Counted from the first letter of the stretch, positions 1-8,896 are shown. The stretch: DNA of 46,028 nt from JAFGHJ01 sp964523975 (GCA_964523975.1 CAZGBM010000006.1:1-46028), one strand, 5' to 3'. The notes: generated by a model from the sequence alone, not told the origin. Translations and numbers: made by a program.

Positions 1-2351
1 ACGAATTCCTTATTTTTTGCGTCGATAAGTATTTTTCCCTTACTTATTTCTCCATCGATTATTTTGAGCGACAAAGGGGTTTCGATAAATTTTTGAATTG
101 TACGCGCAAGGGGTCTTGCTCCGAAAGATTTATCGTAACCCTTCCCCGCGAGCAGGTCTCTCGCATCTTCCGTTATTTCCAGTTCAATGTCCGATTCCTT
201 AAGACGACCTGAAAGGTCCGAAATCATTATGTCTACAATTTTCTTTACCTGTTCAAGAGTAAGAGGCCTGAAAATGATTATATCGTCGATCCTGTTTAAG
301 AATTCGGGTCTCATTTTAAGCCTTAGCTGTTCGGTAACTTTTTCTTCAAGAAGTTCATAATTATCTCCGAGATTTTGAATTACATCGGAAGCTATATTGG
401 AGGTCATTATGTTAACCGTATTGGTGAAGTTTACAGTTCGTCCTTTTCCATCGGTTAGCCTCCCGTCGTCTAAGATTTGAAGCAAGATATTGAAAGCTTC
501 GGGATGAGCTTTTTCTATCTCGTCATAAAGAATTACGCTGTAAGGTCTTTTTCGCACGGCTTCCGTCAAATAACCGCCTTCTTCATAGCCTACATATCCC
601 GGAGGTGCTCCGATAAGCCGCGCAATCGAATGTTTTTCCATGAATTCGCTCATATCTACTCTTATTAGCGCGTCTTCCGAATCGAAAAGAATCCAGGCAA
701 GTACTTTTGCCAGCTCTGTTTTTCCGACTCCTGTCGGTCCCAGAAATATAAAAGAACCTATTGGCCTATCCGGACTGGAAATACCGGATCTTGCCCTTCT
801 TATCGCGTCTGCCACTGCTTTTACTGCGTATTCCTGATTTACTATTCTCTTGTGTATTTCTTCTTCCAGGTTCGACATTTTATGCTTTTCTTTTTCCAGC
901 ATCTTGCTTACAGGTATACCGGTCCAATCGGAAACTATGACGGCAATATCCTCATCGCTAATTGGCTTATCTTGTGGGCGAGATTTTGCCCATTTTTCTT
1001 TTTCTCTTTCGTATTCTTTCCGTATTTTTTCTTCTTCTTCTATTGTTTTATGAGCAGCGCGATGGTCTCCTTCTTCTGCGAACTTTTTTGCTTCTTCCTG
1101 GAGGCTTTTTATTTTTTCTTCTTTCTTTTTTAAATCCCCGGGAACATCGGCTTTTTCAAGTTGGAGTTTTGCGCAGGCTTCATCCAGCAGGTCGATTGCC
1201 TTATCCGGTAAGTGCCTGTCCGTTATATAACGTTTGGATAGTTTTACGGATGCTTCAATAGCGGAATCGTCTATTTCGACTCCATGATATTTCTCGTATG
1301 ATTCTTTAAGTCCATGCAATATCTCTATAGAGTCCGCAACCGATGGTTCGTTTACCCATACTGGTTGGAATCTTCTTTCCAACGCGGGGTCTTTTTCTAT
1401 GTGTTTTCTGTACTCGGAAATAGTCGTCGCTCCTATCGTTTTCATTGCTCCCCTTGCGAGAAAAGGTTTCATCATGTTGGATGCGTCCATTGCCCCTTCC
1501 GCAGCTCCTGCGCCAACGACAGTATGGATTTCGTCTATAAATAGGATGAGCGAGTCTTTTTTCTTCTCGATTTCATCCATAACCGCTTTGAGTCGGTCTT
1601 CGAATTCTCCGCGAAATTTGGTTCCGGCAATAAGACCGGCGAGATCAAGTTCGAGGATTCTTTTATTCTTCAATAATTCCGGAACCTTTTCGCATCGGAT
1701 TCTTTGTGCCAGTCCTTCGACAATTGCGGTTTTGCCGACACCGGCTTCACCGATAAGTACCGGATTGTTTTTTGTCTTTCTTATTAATATTTGCATCACT
1801 CTCTGAATTTCTTTTTCTCTGTCGATGACAGGGTCGCCTTCTTCTTTTGTAATATCTCGAGTATATTTTTCGAGTATCTTGTATTTGCTTTCGGCGTCCC
1901 GGTCTTCGATTCTTCCTTCGCCCCTTATGTTTTTTAAAGAAGAGTAGATTTTTTCCTTACTTATTCCAAAGTTGGAAAGTATCTCTCCGGTTTTTCCGGT
2001 ATCGTCGGTCAATGATAGCAGTATATGTTCGGTTCCGATATATTTATCGTTTAATCTTCGCGCTTCTTCCCAGGCGTTGTCGAGAGCTTTATTTGCTTGT
2101 GAAGACAAATAGACCTGTATCGAACCGTAAGTCTTTGGAATTTTTTCGAGTTCGTCCAATACCGTGTTTTTTACCCTGTCGGTATTTAATCCCATATCTT
2201 CGATTAGCTTTGGAACCACTCCTTCCGGGTCGTCAAGTAAACCGTATAATAGATGAAGAGGGGTCATTTCCGAATGATTGAATTTCGAAAGAGAAGACTG
2301 AGCTATAGAAAGAGCTTCTTTTGCCTTCTCCGTAAATTTATCTTCTCTCAT
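1..2351 (-). CDS. clpC: ClpC-type AAA+ unfoldase (3' end off window)
   Basis: This is a Hsp100 ATPase that unfolds proteins for refolding or for a ClpP-type protease in the cytosol. About 783 residues are visible; only the last few tens are missing. The order is a Clp N domain (starts MREDKFTEKAKEALSIAQ), a first AAA+ module with Walker A GEAGVGKT near residue 200, a short linker, and a second module with GPTGVGKT near 537, GAPPGYVGYEEGG and a Walker B ILYDEIEKAHP. The linker between the modules is short, with a UVR-like EEAKKFAEEGDHRAAH stretch, which fits ClpC better than the long coiled M domain of ClpB. The ATG at 2351 is preceded by a strong GGAGG (2356-2360). It lies 14 bases after the OsmC gene, so the two are probably co-transcribed. 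No McsA/McsB gene is visible here. Confidence 0.9.
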   Translation of the reverse strand, partial: MREDKFTEKAKEALSIAQSSLSKFNHSEMTPLHLLYGLLDDPEGVVPKLIEDMGLNTDRVKNTVLDELEKIPKTYGSIQVYLSSQANKALDNAWEEARRLNDKYIGTEHILLSLTDDTGKTGEILSNFGISKEKIYSSLKNIRGEGRIEDRDAESKYKILEKYTRDITKEEGDPVIDREKEIQRVMQILIRKTKNNPVLIGEAGVGKTAIVEGLAQRIRCEKVPELLKNKRILELDLAGLIAGTKFRGEFEDRLKAVMDEIEKKKDSLILFIDEIHTVVGAGAAEGAMDASNMMKPFLARGAMKTIGATTISEYRKHIEKDPALERRFQPVWVNEPSVADSIEILHGLKESYEKYHGVEIDDSAIEASVKLSKRYITDRHLPDKAIDLLDEACAKLQLEKADVPGDLKKKEEKIKSLQEEAKKFAEEGDHRAAHKTIEEEEKIRKEYEREKEKWAKSRPQDKPISDEDIAVIVSDWTGIPVSKMLEKEKHKMSNLEEEIHKRIVNQEYAVKAVADAIRRARSGISSPDRPIGSFIFLGPTGVGKTELAKVLAWILFDSEDALIRVDMSEFMEKHSIARLIGAPPGYVGYEEGGYLTEAVRKRPYSVILYDEIEKAHPEAFNILLQILDDGRLTDGKGRTVNFTNTVNIMTSNIASDVIQNLGDNYELLEEKVTEQLRLKMRPEFLNRIDDIIIFRPLTLEQVKKIVDIMISDLSGRLKESDIELEITEDARDLLAGKGYDKSFGARPLARTIQKFIETPLSLKIIDGEISKGKILIDAKNKEF

Positions 2352-2365
2352 TAATCCTCCGGATT

Positions 2366-2785
2366 TTATTTGTTACTTATAATTTCAAAGCTGCTCGAGA
2401 TAGAAACACTTTTATCAAGCATTGCATGTACGGAGCAATATTTTTCGGTCGATAACTCGATTGCTTTTTTTATTTTTGATTCATCGGGGTTTTTTCCGTA
2501 AACAATATATTTAATTTCAATATTTTTAAAAGTTTTCGGATGTTCATTGCGTCTTTCTCCTGTTATTTTAACCATTATGTTACTGTAATCCACTCTCATT
2601 TTATCTATGAGAGAAATAACATCCATCAAAGTACAACTTCCCAAAGAAAGAAGCAGAAGTGGCATCGGACTGGGCGCGGAGTCGTGTCCTCCGAGTTCTT
2701 TTTTCGTATCTATTATAATTTCGTGTCCGGAATCATCTTTTCCTATTAATTTTAATCCGTCTACTTTCTTTATTTCGACTTCCAT
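2366..2785 (-). CDS. OsmC/Ohr family peroxide-detoxifying protein
   Basis: A 139-residue OsmC-like protein. Family members are cytosolic thiol peroxidases that reduce organic hydroperoxides with a pair of cysteines. Both are present: Cys51 in GSCTLMDV at the start of the central helix and Cys117 in KYCSVHAML. The length and the N-terminal beta-hairpin region fit the family. The start ATG follows a modest AGGATT. It is the first gene of a two-gene unit with the ClpC ATPase, so the pair looks like an oxidative/protein-stress operon. The exact substrate cannot be read from the sequence. Confidence 0.85.
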   Translation of the reverse strand: MEVEIKKVDGLKLIGKDDSGHEIIIDTKKELGGHDSAPSPMPLLLLSLGSCTLMDVISLIDKMRVDYSNIMVKITGERRNEHPKTFKNIEIKYIVYGKNPDESKIKKAIELSTEKYCSVHAMLDKSVSISSSFEIISNK

Positions 2786-2838
2786 AATCCTATGAATTAT
2801 ACAGTTAATGACGTTCTATGTCAACTGTTGTCTTTTTT

Positions 2839-2932
2839 TTGTTATTATTATAAATAAATGTCCTATCACTCTCTCAAAATGTGACATTTATTTATGAAAT
2901 TAAAATAGGACATTTATTTATAATAATAACAA
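2839..2932. repeat. 94-bp perfect long palindrome with an internal third half-site
   Basis: The arms 2839-2866 and 2905-2932 are perfect 28-bp inverted copies around a 38-base loop. The 13-base core GACATTTATTTAT occurs again in the loop at 2883-2895, so the left arm can pair with either copy. The element lies between two divergently transcribed units and ends 15 bases before a TTGACA promoter. It could be a miniature inverted-repeat element (MITE) or an operator for cooperative binding. No transposase and no obvious target duplication are seen. Confidence 0.8.
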
Positions 2933-2946
2933 TGAAAAAAATACCC

Positions 2947-2975
2947 TTGACAAATCTTTGTAAAATCATTAGAAT
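2947..2975 (+). promoter_or_regulatory. Sigma70-type promoter giving a near-leaderless transcript
   Basis: TTGACA (2947-2952), a 17-base spacer and TAGAAT (2970-2975). The ATG of the M23 gene is only 9 bases after the -10 box, and no Shine-Dalgarno sequence fits in between. Transcription should start at or within a few bases of the start codon. Confidence 0.7.
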
Positions 2976-2984
2976 ATACATGTA

Positions 2985-3890
2985 ATGAAAAAGTGGACGT
3001 TGCTCTTTATTGCAAATAAAGGGAATCTGAAGGGATTACCTTTAAGTGAGAGGACAGTTTTTTATACAATTGTACTGTTAAGCGCGTTTCTTGGAGCTTT
3101 TGTTTATGTTACAATTGAAGGTACCAGAAAAAAAGCTTTATTGGAAGAATACAGCAAATTAGAGTTAAAAAGACAGGAATATTTTCAAAAACTAGTTAAA
3201 ATCAAAGAGGATGTTTCGGTTCTTCAGGAGAATTTATTTAAGGTGGGTGAGAACAACGAGGTATTGTCACTTGCCGGTAAATTAGAGCCGGTAAATAAGT
3301 CAATTAAGCGGATGGGTGTGGGTGGTTTTCCTAAAAGCGAAGAGTTTTATTCTCCGGAACTGGATTCCAGCGTAGAAGGTCTGGAGAAACAGATTGAAAG
3401 AATCAGTAATCTTGTAGACCTCGAAAAGCAATCTTTCCAAAAAGCCGGAGGTAAATTAGGACAATTAGAGGACAGGCTTTCGCATATTCCGTCCTTGTGG
3501 CCTACGCAGGGGAGGATCGGAAGTGGTTTTGGTTGGCGGAAGCATCATCCGATTACAGGAAAGCGAGAATTTCACTATGGGGTCGATATATCGAACAGAC
3601 CGTTTACTCCTATTTACGCTTCAGCTGACGGTACGGTAACTTCTGCTGGAGCGTGGGGCGGGTACGGAAACTGCATAATTATTGACCATGGTTATGGTTT
3701 CTCGACCAGATATGCTCATCTTTCCCGGATCTATGTTCATAAATGGCAGGAGGTTAAGAGAGGAGAAAGAATTGGTGCCATGGGTTCTACAGGTTTTGCT
3801 ACCGGAACACATTTACATTACGAGGTTAGGGTTCTGGGACGTGCCGTAAATCCGGTTAATTATCTCGATACTTTTCCCTATACTTATTAA
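2985..3890 (+). CDS. Membrane-anchored M23/LytM-domain peptidoglycan peptidase
   Basis: A 301-residue cell-wall hydrolase with one N-terminal membrane segment (about residues 26-44), a periplasmic coiled-coil region (about 45-95 and 128-165) and a C-terminal LytM domain (about 170-295). The zinc ligands are intact: His197 and Asp201 in FHYGVD, and His276 and His278 in THLHYE. An active zinc endopeptidase that cuts peptide cross-links is therefore likely, rather than an EnvC/NlpD-type inactive activator. The start is set by the promoter 9 bases upstream. Two ATPase genes follow after 9 bases, so it may be co-expressed with a transporter. The coiled coil plus LytM layout resembles proteins driven by the FtsEX ABC system, but the ATPases here are ECF-like. 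Confidence 0.85.
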   Translation: MKKWTLLFIANKGNLKGLPLSERTVFYTIVLLSAFLGAFVYVTIEGTRKKALLEEYSKLELKRQEYFQKLVKIKEDVSVLQENLFKVGENNEVLSLAGKLEPVNKSIKRMGVGGFPKSEEFYSPELDSSVEGLEKQIERISNLVDLEKQSFQKAGGKLGQLEDRLSHIPSLWPTQGRIGSGFGWRKHHPITGKREFHYGVDISNRPFTPIYASADGTVTSAGAWGGYGNCIIIDHGYGFSTRYAHLSRIYVHKWQEVKRGERIGAMGSTGFATGTHLHYEVRVLGRAVNPVNYLDTFPYTY

Positions 3891-3899
3891 TTCTTTTAC

Positions 3900-4655
3900 G
3901 TGATAAAAACTCACTCTTTAAATTTAAAAAGAGACGGAAATATCGTTATTCAAGATATAGATTTTTCCTGGGATAAGGGCGAAAATATTGTGATTGTTGG
4001 CCCGAACGGTGCCGGTAAAAGCACTCTGGCTTTAGGGCTTTCCGGTATAATACCACCGGATTCCGGGAGTATCGTTATAGACTCAAAAGATATTTTAGAC
4101 TATGATTTAAAATCTCTGAGGGAAAAAACGGGTATTGTCTTTCAAGACCCGGAAATGCAATTTGTCACTACCGATGTCTGGAGAGAAATAGGCTTTGGTT
4201 TAACCAATATCAGAGCGGACAGAACGGAAATAAAAGAAAGGGTCGACGCTGTTATCAGGGATTTCAACCTTGGTGATATTTTAGATAGAGACCCTTCCGC
4301 TCTCTCAGCCGGGGAGAAACAAATGGTTGCTATTGCGAGTATTTATGCGATGGAGCCCGAATATTTGATATTCGATGAGGTGACTTCTTTTCTTGATAGG
4401 AAATCAAGAGAAAGGGTGTACGGTCTATGGAAGAGTATCAATTCTTCTCTTTTGATAATTACCCAAAACTTTGAGGAGATAAATTTCGGAGAAAGGGTCA
4501 TACTTCTGGAGGATGGTAAAATAAGTTTCGAGGCTAAAACCGGTGACTTGGAAGGGAGTTCTCATTTTTCATATAATTCCGATTTTTTTAATTTATTGAA
4601 GCAGAATAAAGAAAGAATCCCTCAATATGATCGAATTTTGGAGCTGCTTAAATGA
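3900..4655 (+). CDS. ECF/CbiO-type ABC transporter ATPase, first of a pair
   Basis: A 251-residue ATP-binding subunit like EcfA/CbiO, which powers energy-coupling-factor uptake of vitamins or metal ions. Walker A is GPNGAGKST (about 35-43), the Q-loop is FQDPEMQF, the signature is LSAGEKQ and Walker B is YLIFDEVTSFLD. The Q-loop DPE-Q pattern is characteristic of ECF ATPases. The start is a GTG at 3900, 9 bases after the peptidase stop, with no clear ribosome site. The stop overlaps the next gene by ATGA. No transmembrane EcfT or substrate-binding S subunit is encoded nearby, so the membrane partner must be elsewhere. Confidence 0.85.
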   Translation: MIKTHSLNLKRDGNIVIQDIDFSWDKGENIVIVGPNGAGKSTLALGLSGIIPPDSGSIVIDSKDILDYDLKSLREKTGIVFQDPEMQFVTTDVWREIGFGLTNIRADRTEIKERVDAVIRDFNLGDILDRDPSALSAGEKQMVAIASIYAMEPEYLIFDEVTSFLDRKSRERVYGLWKSINSSLLIITQNFEEINFGERVILLEDGKISFEAKTGDLEGSSHFSYNSDFFNLLKQNKERIPQYDRILELLK

Positions 4656-5437
4656 TTGTGTTAAAGGATATTTGTTTTAGCTATGAGGATAAGGAAGTTG
4701 TTAAAAATTGTTCTATGTCTTTTGACATGAATGAATTCCACCTTCTTGTCGGACCAAATGGAGCAGGGAAAACGACTCTTGCAATGTTGTTAAAAGGTCT
4801 TCTTAAACCGAGTAGGGGAAGAGTCGTTTCGCCGAGGGGAGAAATCGGCGATTTAAGAAAGGAAATGGGATTCCTGTTTCAGTTCCCCGAAGACCTTTTT
4901 TTTAATGATACCGTTTTCAAGGAAATAACATACGGTGCCAGGAAACGCGAATTGGAAAACATTGAAGAAAAAATCAACGGTATCATAGACCTTCTTAGCC
5001 TGGATAGAAAAATACTGGATTCTTCGCCGTTTAATCTTTCTTACGGGGAAAAAAGATTGGTTGCTCTTGCCTCCATACTTATCTGGGAACCTTCTTATTT
5101 GATACTTGACGAGCCTTTTTCCGGTATCGACTGGCAATTTAGAAGTAGAATTGCGGAAGTTATCAAGAGCTTAAAAGAAAAAGTCGGGATAATGATTATT
5201 TCTCAGGAACTCGATAATTTTATTTCTTTCGTGGATAGAGTCAGTTTGATTCTGGAGGGTAAAGCGGTTTTCTCCTTACCGCCCGCAGAAGTGAATTGGG
5301 ATGAGGTGTATGCGGCGGGGTGTGATATACCTTCTGCCGTAAGGCTGGCGAAAAAATTAAGAGATAGTGGAATAGAATTGGATTCTGGTGCGTCTCCTTA
5401 CACTATCCCAGGTCTTGTTGATGCTCTTAAGAGATAA
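4652..5437 (+). CDS. ECF/CbiO-type ABC transporter ATPase, second of a pair
   Basis: A 261-residue ATPase that should heterodimerise with the preceding one, as EcfA and EcfA' do. It has Walker A GPNGAGKTT, the Q-loop FQFPEDLFF, the signature LSYGEKR and Walker B YLILDEPFSGID. It begins with an ATGA overlap, so translation is coupled. The stop is followed by a 434-base repeat-filled gap, so this ends the unit. Substrate unknown. Confidence 0.85.
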   Translation: MIVLKDICFSYEDKEVVKNCSMSFDMNEFHLLVGPNGAGKTTLAMLLKGLLKPSRGRVVSPRGEIGDLRKEMGFLFQFPEDLFFNDTVFKEITYGARKRELENIEEKINGIIDLLSLDRKILDSSPFNLSYGEKRLVALASILIWEPSYLILDEPFSGIDWQFRSRIAEVIKSLKEKVGIMIISQELDNFISFVDRVSLILEGKAVFSLPPAEVNWDEVYAAGCDIPSAVRLAKKLRDSGIELDSGASPYTIPGLVDALKR

Positions 5438-5488
5438 GTGAACAGCTATTAAGTTGTTGTTTGTTTGTTAGAAAATATTTCATTTGGT

Positions 5489-5815
5489 TTCGTTTTACAT
5501 GGAAATTAAATATCAAAAATTAAAAATCAAAATGACAAATAAAAATGCAAAATTAACTCTTTCTTACAACAAAATATTTAACCGAAAAAATGGTTTTTCT
5601 ATTGCCCCCAACACCTCTTTTTTTTCAACAACAAATAGCACAAATTACACAAATAAATTAAGAATAATATTTTTTATTGATGTAAAAAACAAAGTCTTTT
5701 TTAATATTCGTGTTATTTGTGTGATTCGTTGTTTCTCTTTTTTCATTCGTTTTTGAACTTTGATTTGTAGTTTTGCATTTTGCTATTTGATTTTTACATT
5801 TTAGCGGCTTTGGGT
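5489..5815. repeat. Dispersed intergenic repeat, copy R1
   Basis: This fills the gap 5438-5871. The left arm (5501-5555) is built from words such as AAATATCAAAAATTAAAAA, and the right arm (5750-5811) reads TTTTTGAACTTTGATTTG and ends in TTTTAGCGGC. Between them lies a second inverted pair, around 5627-5670 and 5697-5735, with words such as AGCACAAATTACAC and GTGTTATTTGTGTGATTCG. The whole is an imperfect palindrome of about 330 bases. Reverse-complemented, it matches copy R2 (7120-7510). A 90-codon ORF inside it is not credible as a gene. Confidence 0.8.
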
Positions 5816-5871
5816 TCTTTAGATTTTATTATGAATTAAGCTTTCTGGTAAAAAAACCTTGTGGTTTCTTG

Positions 5872-7056
5872 TTACGTTTCGGTTTTGGAGTAGATACCGC
5901 TTACTATACCCATTCCAATCCAGAATAACATACCGAGTCCGACAACATAAATGGTATTGTCAACCAGATTGTGAATAGTTATTCCTATAAGGGACGCGAA
6001 TAACCCCTCTGACACCCATTTTTCGTGCTTATTGTTCTTCAAATTTTTAGTCAAACGGTAACAAATATCCCTGCTCCATTTAATGGCAGTTCCGAATACC
6101 GAAACAAGAGCCGCAAGTCCAAAGATTCCTGCTTCTACAAGGAAATTTATATACATATTATGGACGTAACGGGGACCTCTGCTATGTCCTTGAGGACAAT
6201 AATTTTCGAATAAGAGGTAGAAATTATGTATACCTACTCCGGTAAATATGGAATTTTTTTTCCACATTTCGATTCCCACCTTCAAACCTCTAATTCTGCT
6301 CATATTAGCACCCTCCTGAAAAGTATCAAGGAGTCTGGTTCTAAAATAGGGGGCCAAAAATACTATTGCTGTTATTATGAACGGCAGTGTAAAAGCTATA
6401 AGTCTTTTCTTTTTAGTGAATAATAATATCGAGAGTGAAAAGATAAATGCAACGATTGGTCCTCTGGAATATGTCAAAAAGAAAGCTATTGTGCCGAGGA
6501 TTACAGAAACCCACAAAAATTTATTTGATTTTTCTTCAATAGAAAAAGAAATCAAGATGGGCAAACTAAAGAGAAGAAAAGAAGATAAGATTAAAGCATT
6601 ATAACAAATTGATGCAATCCTTATATTATCGGGATCACGAGCTACTATAGGTATACCCTTGTAGACCAAAGAGTAATCTGTTATATATTGTATTATTCCT
6701 ATGGTGGATACGAGTGTAACTAACACCGCTAATGTTTTGATGAATTTTTCGAGGTGTTTCTTTTCGTTGATGAGTTCTTTTGCGAGGAAATAAGCGAGAA
6801 TATATGAAAGGAATGCGGAACCTGCATAGAAACTGTGTCTTTTGTGAACTGCGAATATCGATGAAAGAAGCATCGTTCCCATAAGAATAATTTGCAGTTT
6901 GTCTAATAGATTAAGCTTTAGCTCAGGCTTTGAGAAAGTGAATAGTATGAGGGAAATTAATATTAAAGGTATTGCAACATATGCGGAAATAGGCGTAAAA
7001 AAAAGGGCGCCCAAAAGGAGGTATAGAGCTTTATCCTGGTATTTCTTTTTATCCAT
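5872..7056 (-). CDS. O-antigen ligase / polymerase-like membrane protein (Wzy_C family)
   Basis: A 394-residue protein with about ten or more membrane segments and a large periplasmic loop at about 235-310. The loop carries the family pattern of an Arg-rich stretch (SRIRGLKVGIEMWKKN), then FTGVGIHNF, then YVHNMYINFLVEAGIFG. Members either polymerise O-antigen repeats (Wzy) or ligate glycans to lipid A-core or protein (WaaL/PglL); sequence alone does not separate these. It stands alone between two inverted copies of a 330-bp repeat, with no glycosyltransferases beside it. There is no clear Shine-Dalgarno before the ATG at 7056. Confidence 0.75.
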   Translation of the reverse strand: MDKKKYQDKALYLLLGALFFTPISAYVAIPLILISLILFTFSKPELKLNLLDKLQIILMGTMLLSSIFAVHKRHSFYAGSAFLSYILAYFLAKELINEKKHLEKFIKTLAVLVTLVSTIGIIQYITDYSLVYKGIPIVARDPDNIRIASICYNALILSSFLLFSLPILISFSIEEKSNKFLWVSVILGTIAFFLTYSRGPIVAFIFSLSILLFTKKKRLIAFTLPFIITAIVFLAPYFRTRLLDTFQEGANMSRIRGLKVGIEMWKKNSIFTGVGIHNFYLLFENYCPQGHSRGPRYVHNMYINFLVEAGIFGLAALVSVFGTAIKWSRDICYRLTKNLKNNKHEKWVSEGLFASLIGITIHNLVDNTIYVVGLGMLFWIGMGIVSGIYSKTET

Positions 7057-7119
7057 GGGTTATATGTATAACTTTTTATGTGAGAAAATCAAGGTTTTGA
7101 TTCGTAAATTTACCACAAA

Positions 7120-7510
7120 TACACAGAGACTCTGATACGGCAAAGCCGCTAAAATGTAAAAATCAAATATCAAAGTGTAAAATTACATATCAAAATTCAA
7201 AAATAAAACAAAAAAGAGAAACAACGAATCACACGAATAACACAAATAAAGATGAAAAGACTCTAATTTTTATAAAGAAATTTATTGTTAAATCATTTGT
7301 GAGATTTGTGCTATTTGTTGTTAAAAAATGGGGTGTCGGGAGTAACAGAAGAAATCTCTNNNNNNNNNNNNNNNNNNNNNNNNNNNNNNNNNNNNNNNNN
7401 NNNNNNNNNNNNNNNNNNNNNNNNNNNNNNNNNNNNNNNNNNNNNNNNNNNNNNNNNNNCTCTGTGTTTTATATTAGTAAAAATTTTGCATTTTAATTTG
7501 TAATTTTGCT
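7120..7510. repeat. Dispersed intergenic repeat, copy R2 (inverted relative to R1, contains gap)
   Basis: Read on the minus strand, this copy follows R1 word for word with substitutions. The arm 7137-7200 contains GGCAAAGCCGCTAAAATG, then the ACGAATCACACGAATAACAC module, then ATTTGTGCTATTTGTTGTT near 7307-7325. The AT-rich outer arm resumes at 7480-7510. The 100-base N run sits inside it. It fills the gap 7057-7542 and holds no credible gene. Confidence 0.75.
7360..7459. other. Assembly gap of exactly 100 N
   Basis: A run of 100 unknown bases, the usual scaffold filler, so the true gap length is not known. It lies inside repeat copy R2, which explains why the assembly broke here. Confidence 0.98.
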
Positions 7511-7542
7511 TTTTTAATTTTAATATTTTATTTATTGTTTTA

Positions 7543-8514
7543 CTAATATCTCCCCTGTACTTTTTTCTTCGCTTTCATATGTTCTTTGTATGTTTCGCTG
7601 AATATATGGTCTCTTCTGCCTGTGGCTACGTAATATAAGTAATCGGTTTTTGCAGGATGAAGAGCAGAGACTATCGATTGATACCCCGGACTGGCAATCG
7701 GACCGGGCGGGAGTCCGGTATTTCTATAAGTGTTGTAAGGAGATTTTATTCTAAGATCTTTATAAAGTACCCGGCTTTTGTGTTGACCTAAAGCGTAAAT
7801 GATAGTAGCATCTATTTGGAGAGGCATATTGTTTTTTAACCTGTTGTAAATCACCGAGGCAATTATAGGTTTTTCCCTGTCTGTCATTGCTTCTCTTTCT
7901 ATCATTGAAGCTATAATTATTATTTCGTGGGAATTGAAGGTCATGGATTTAATCTCGAATTTTTCCGACGGTTTTAAGACGGTTTGGATACTGGAAACCA
8001 TTTTTTTTATAATGTTTTCGGCTTTTTCTCCTTTGTAGAAGATATACGTGTTCGGGAACAGATATCCTTCAAGGGTCGGCGCTTTTATACCGAGTTTTTC
8101 GATAAAGTTCGTATCTCTGGTAAGAGAATCCAGTCTGGCGATATTGATATCCGTGTCTTTGTGTCTGCGGAACGCGTTTAAGGTTTCGTTTATCTTTAAA
8201 CCTTCAGGAATTACGATTTTTACCGTCAATCTTTTTCCTTGAAGTAGACTTTTCAACACCTCGCGTGGATTTTCATATACTTTGAATTTGTACCAGCCGT
8301 AAGATAGAGAACGGGATTTGTCTTTCCATATAACCAGTAGCTTGAACCCCAACCTGTCCTGAATGACCTTTTCTTCTTTCAATTTTTTCGAAATGATATC
8401 GAGATTGTCACCTTCATCGATTTTCAGCACAATATTTTTGTACTTAGGAGAGATGGCTACAGGACGCAAGATTATAGCAATAGCTATAATTATTAGTATG
8501 GCTTTAATTCTCAT
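7543..8514 (-). CDS. mltG: Endolytic murein transglycosylase MltG
   Basis: A 323-residue inner-membrane lytic transglycosylase that cuts nascent glycan strands and helps set their length. It has an N-terminal membrane anchor (about 4-20), a LysM-like segment and a catalytic YceG domain. The key blocks are present: LEGYLFPNTY, the catalytic glutamate in SMIEREA, IDATIIYALG, and SPYNTYRNTGLPPGPIASPG. The ATG at 8514 is preferred over the TTG one codon earlier. It overlaps the end of ruvX by 11 bases, a translationally coupled arrangement common for yqgF-mltG. Confidence 0.93.
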   Translation of the reverse strand: MRIKAILIIIAIAIILRPVAISPKYKNIVLKIDEGDNLDIISKKLKEEKVIQDRLGFKLLVIWKDKSRSLSYGWYKFKVYENPREVLKSLLQGKRLTVKIVIPEGLKINETLNAFRRHKDTDINIARLDSLTRDTNFIEKLGIKAPTLEGYLFPNTYIFYKGEKAENIIKKMVSSIQTVLKPSEKFEIKSMTFNSHEIIIIASMIEREAMTDREKPIIASVIYNRLKNNMPLQIDATIIYALGQHKSRVLYKDLRIKSPYNTYRNTGLPPGPIASPGYQSIVSALHPAKTDYLYYVATGRRDHIFSETYKEHMKAKKKVQGRY

Positions 8515-8896
8515 CAAGGAAGTCCTTAAGTATTATGGAAGCGGAAATTTTATCTATAAGTTTTTTGTCTTTTGTTTTTCCTAATTGTGAGGCAATTTCA
8601 CTTGCTTCTTTTGTGGTAAAACGTTCATCCTGGAGTTGTACAGGTATATTTAATTCTTTTTCTATTTTTCCTTTGATTTCCTGGACAAATTTTGCTCTCT
8701 GGCCTATTTTTCCTTGCGTTGTTAAAGGGAAACCGAGTACCATTCCTTCAAAACCATACTCTTTATTTAATTCTTTGAGCTCCTCTATTAAGTGTTTGGT
8801 TTTGACGGTTTTTTTCGGCTTGGCTATGCCAAGACTATCGCTTATGGCTATGCCCGTCCATTTTATTCCTATATCGAGACCAATCCAGTATTTCAT
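8504..8896 (-). CDS. ruvX: RuvX/YqgF family RNase H-fold nuclease
   Basis: A 130-residue protein of the YqgF family, implicated in pre-16S rRNA 5' end maturation and in Holliday-junction resolution. Its RNase H fold shows the first acidic motif GLDIGIKWTGIAISD, the middle LGFPLTTQGKIG block, DERFTT-EA and the final IDKISASIILKDFLDE helix with its acidic residues. The length fits the family. It is the first gene of the ruvX-mltG pair. Confidence 0.9.
   Translation of the reverse strand: MKYWIGLDIGIKWTGIAISDSLGIAKPKKTVKTKHLIEELKELNKEYGFEGMVLGFPLTTQGKIGQRAKFVQEIKGKIEKELNIPVQLQDERFTTKEASEIASQLGKTKDKKLIDKISASIILKDFLDEN

Noticed and set aside
5484..5756. 90-codon ORF inside the intergenic gap after the ECF ATPases
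   Set aside because: It is formed entirely by repeat R1 words; composition is that of the repeat and no ribosome site is present.
7299..7503. Two ORFs running through the N gap
   Set aside because: They exist only because N codons carry no stops; flanking sequence is repeat R2.
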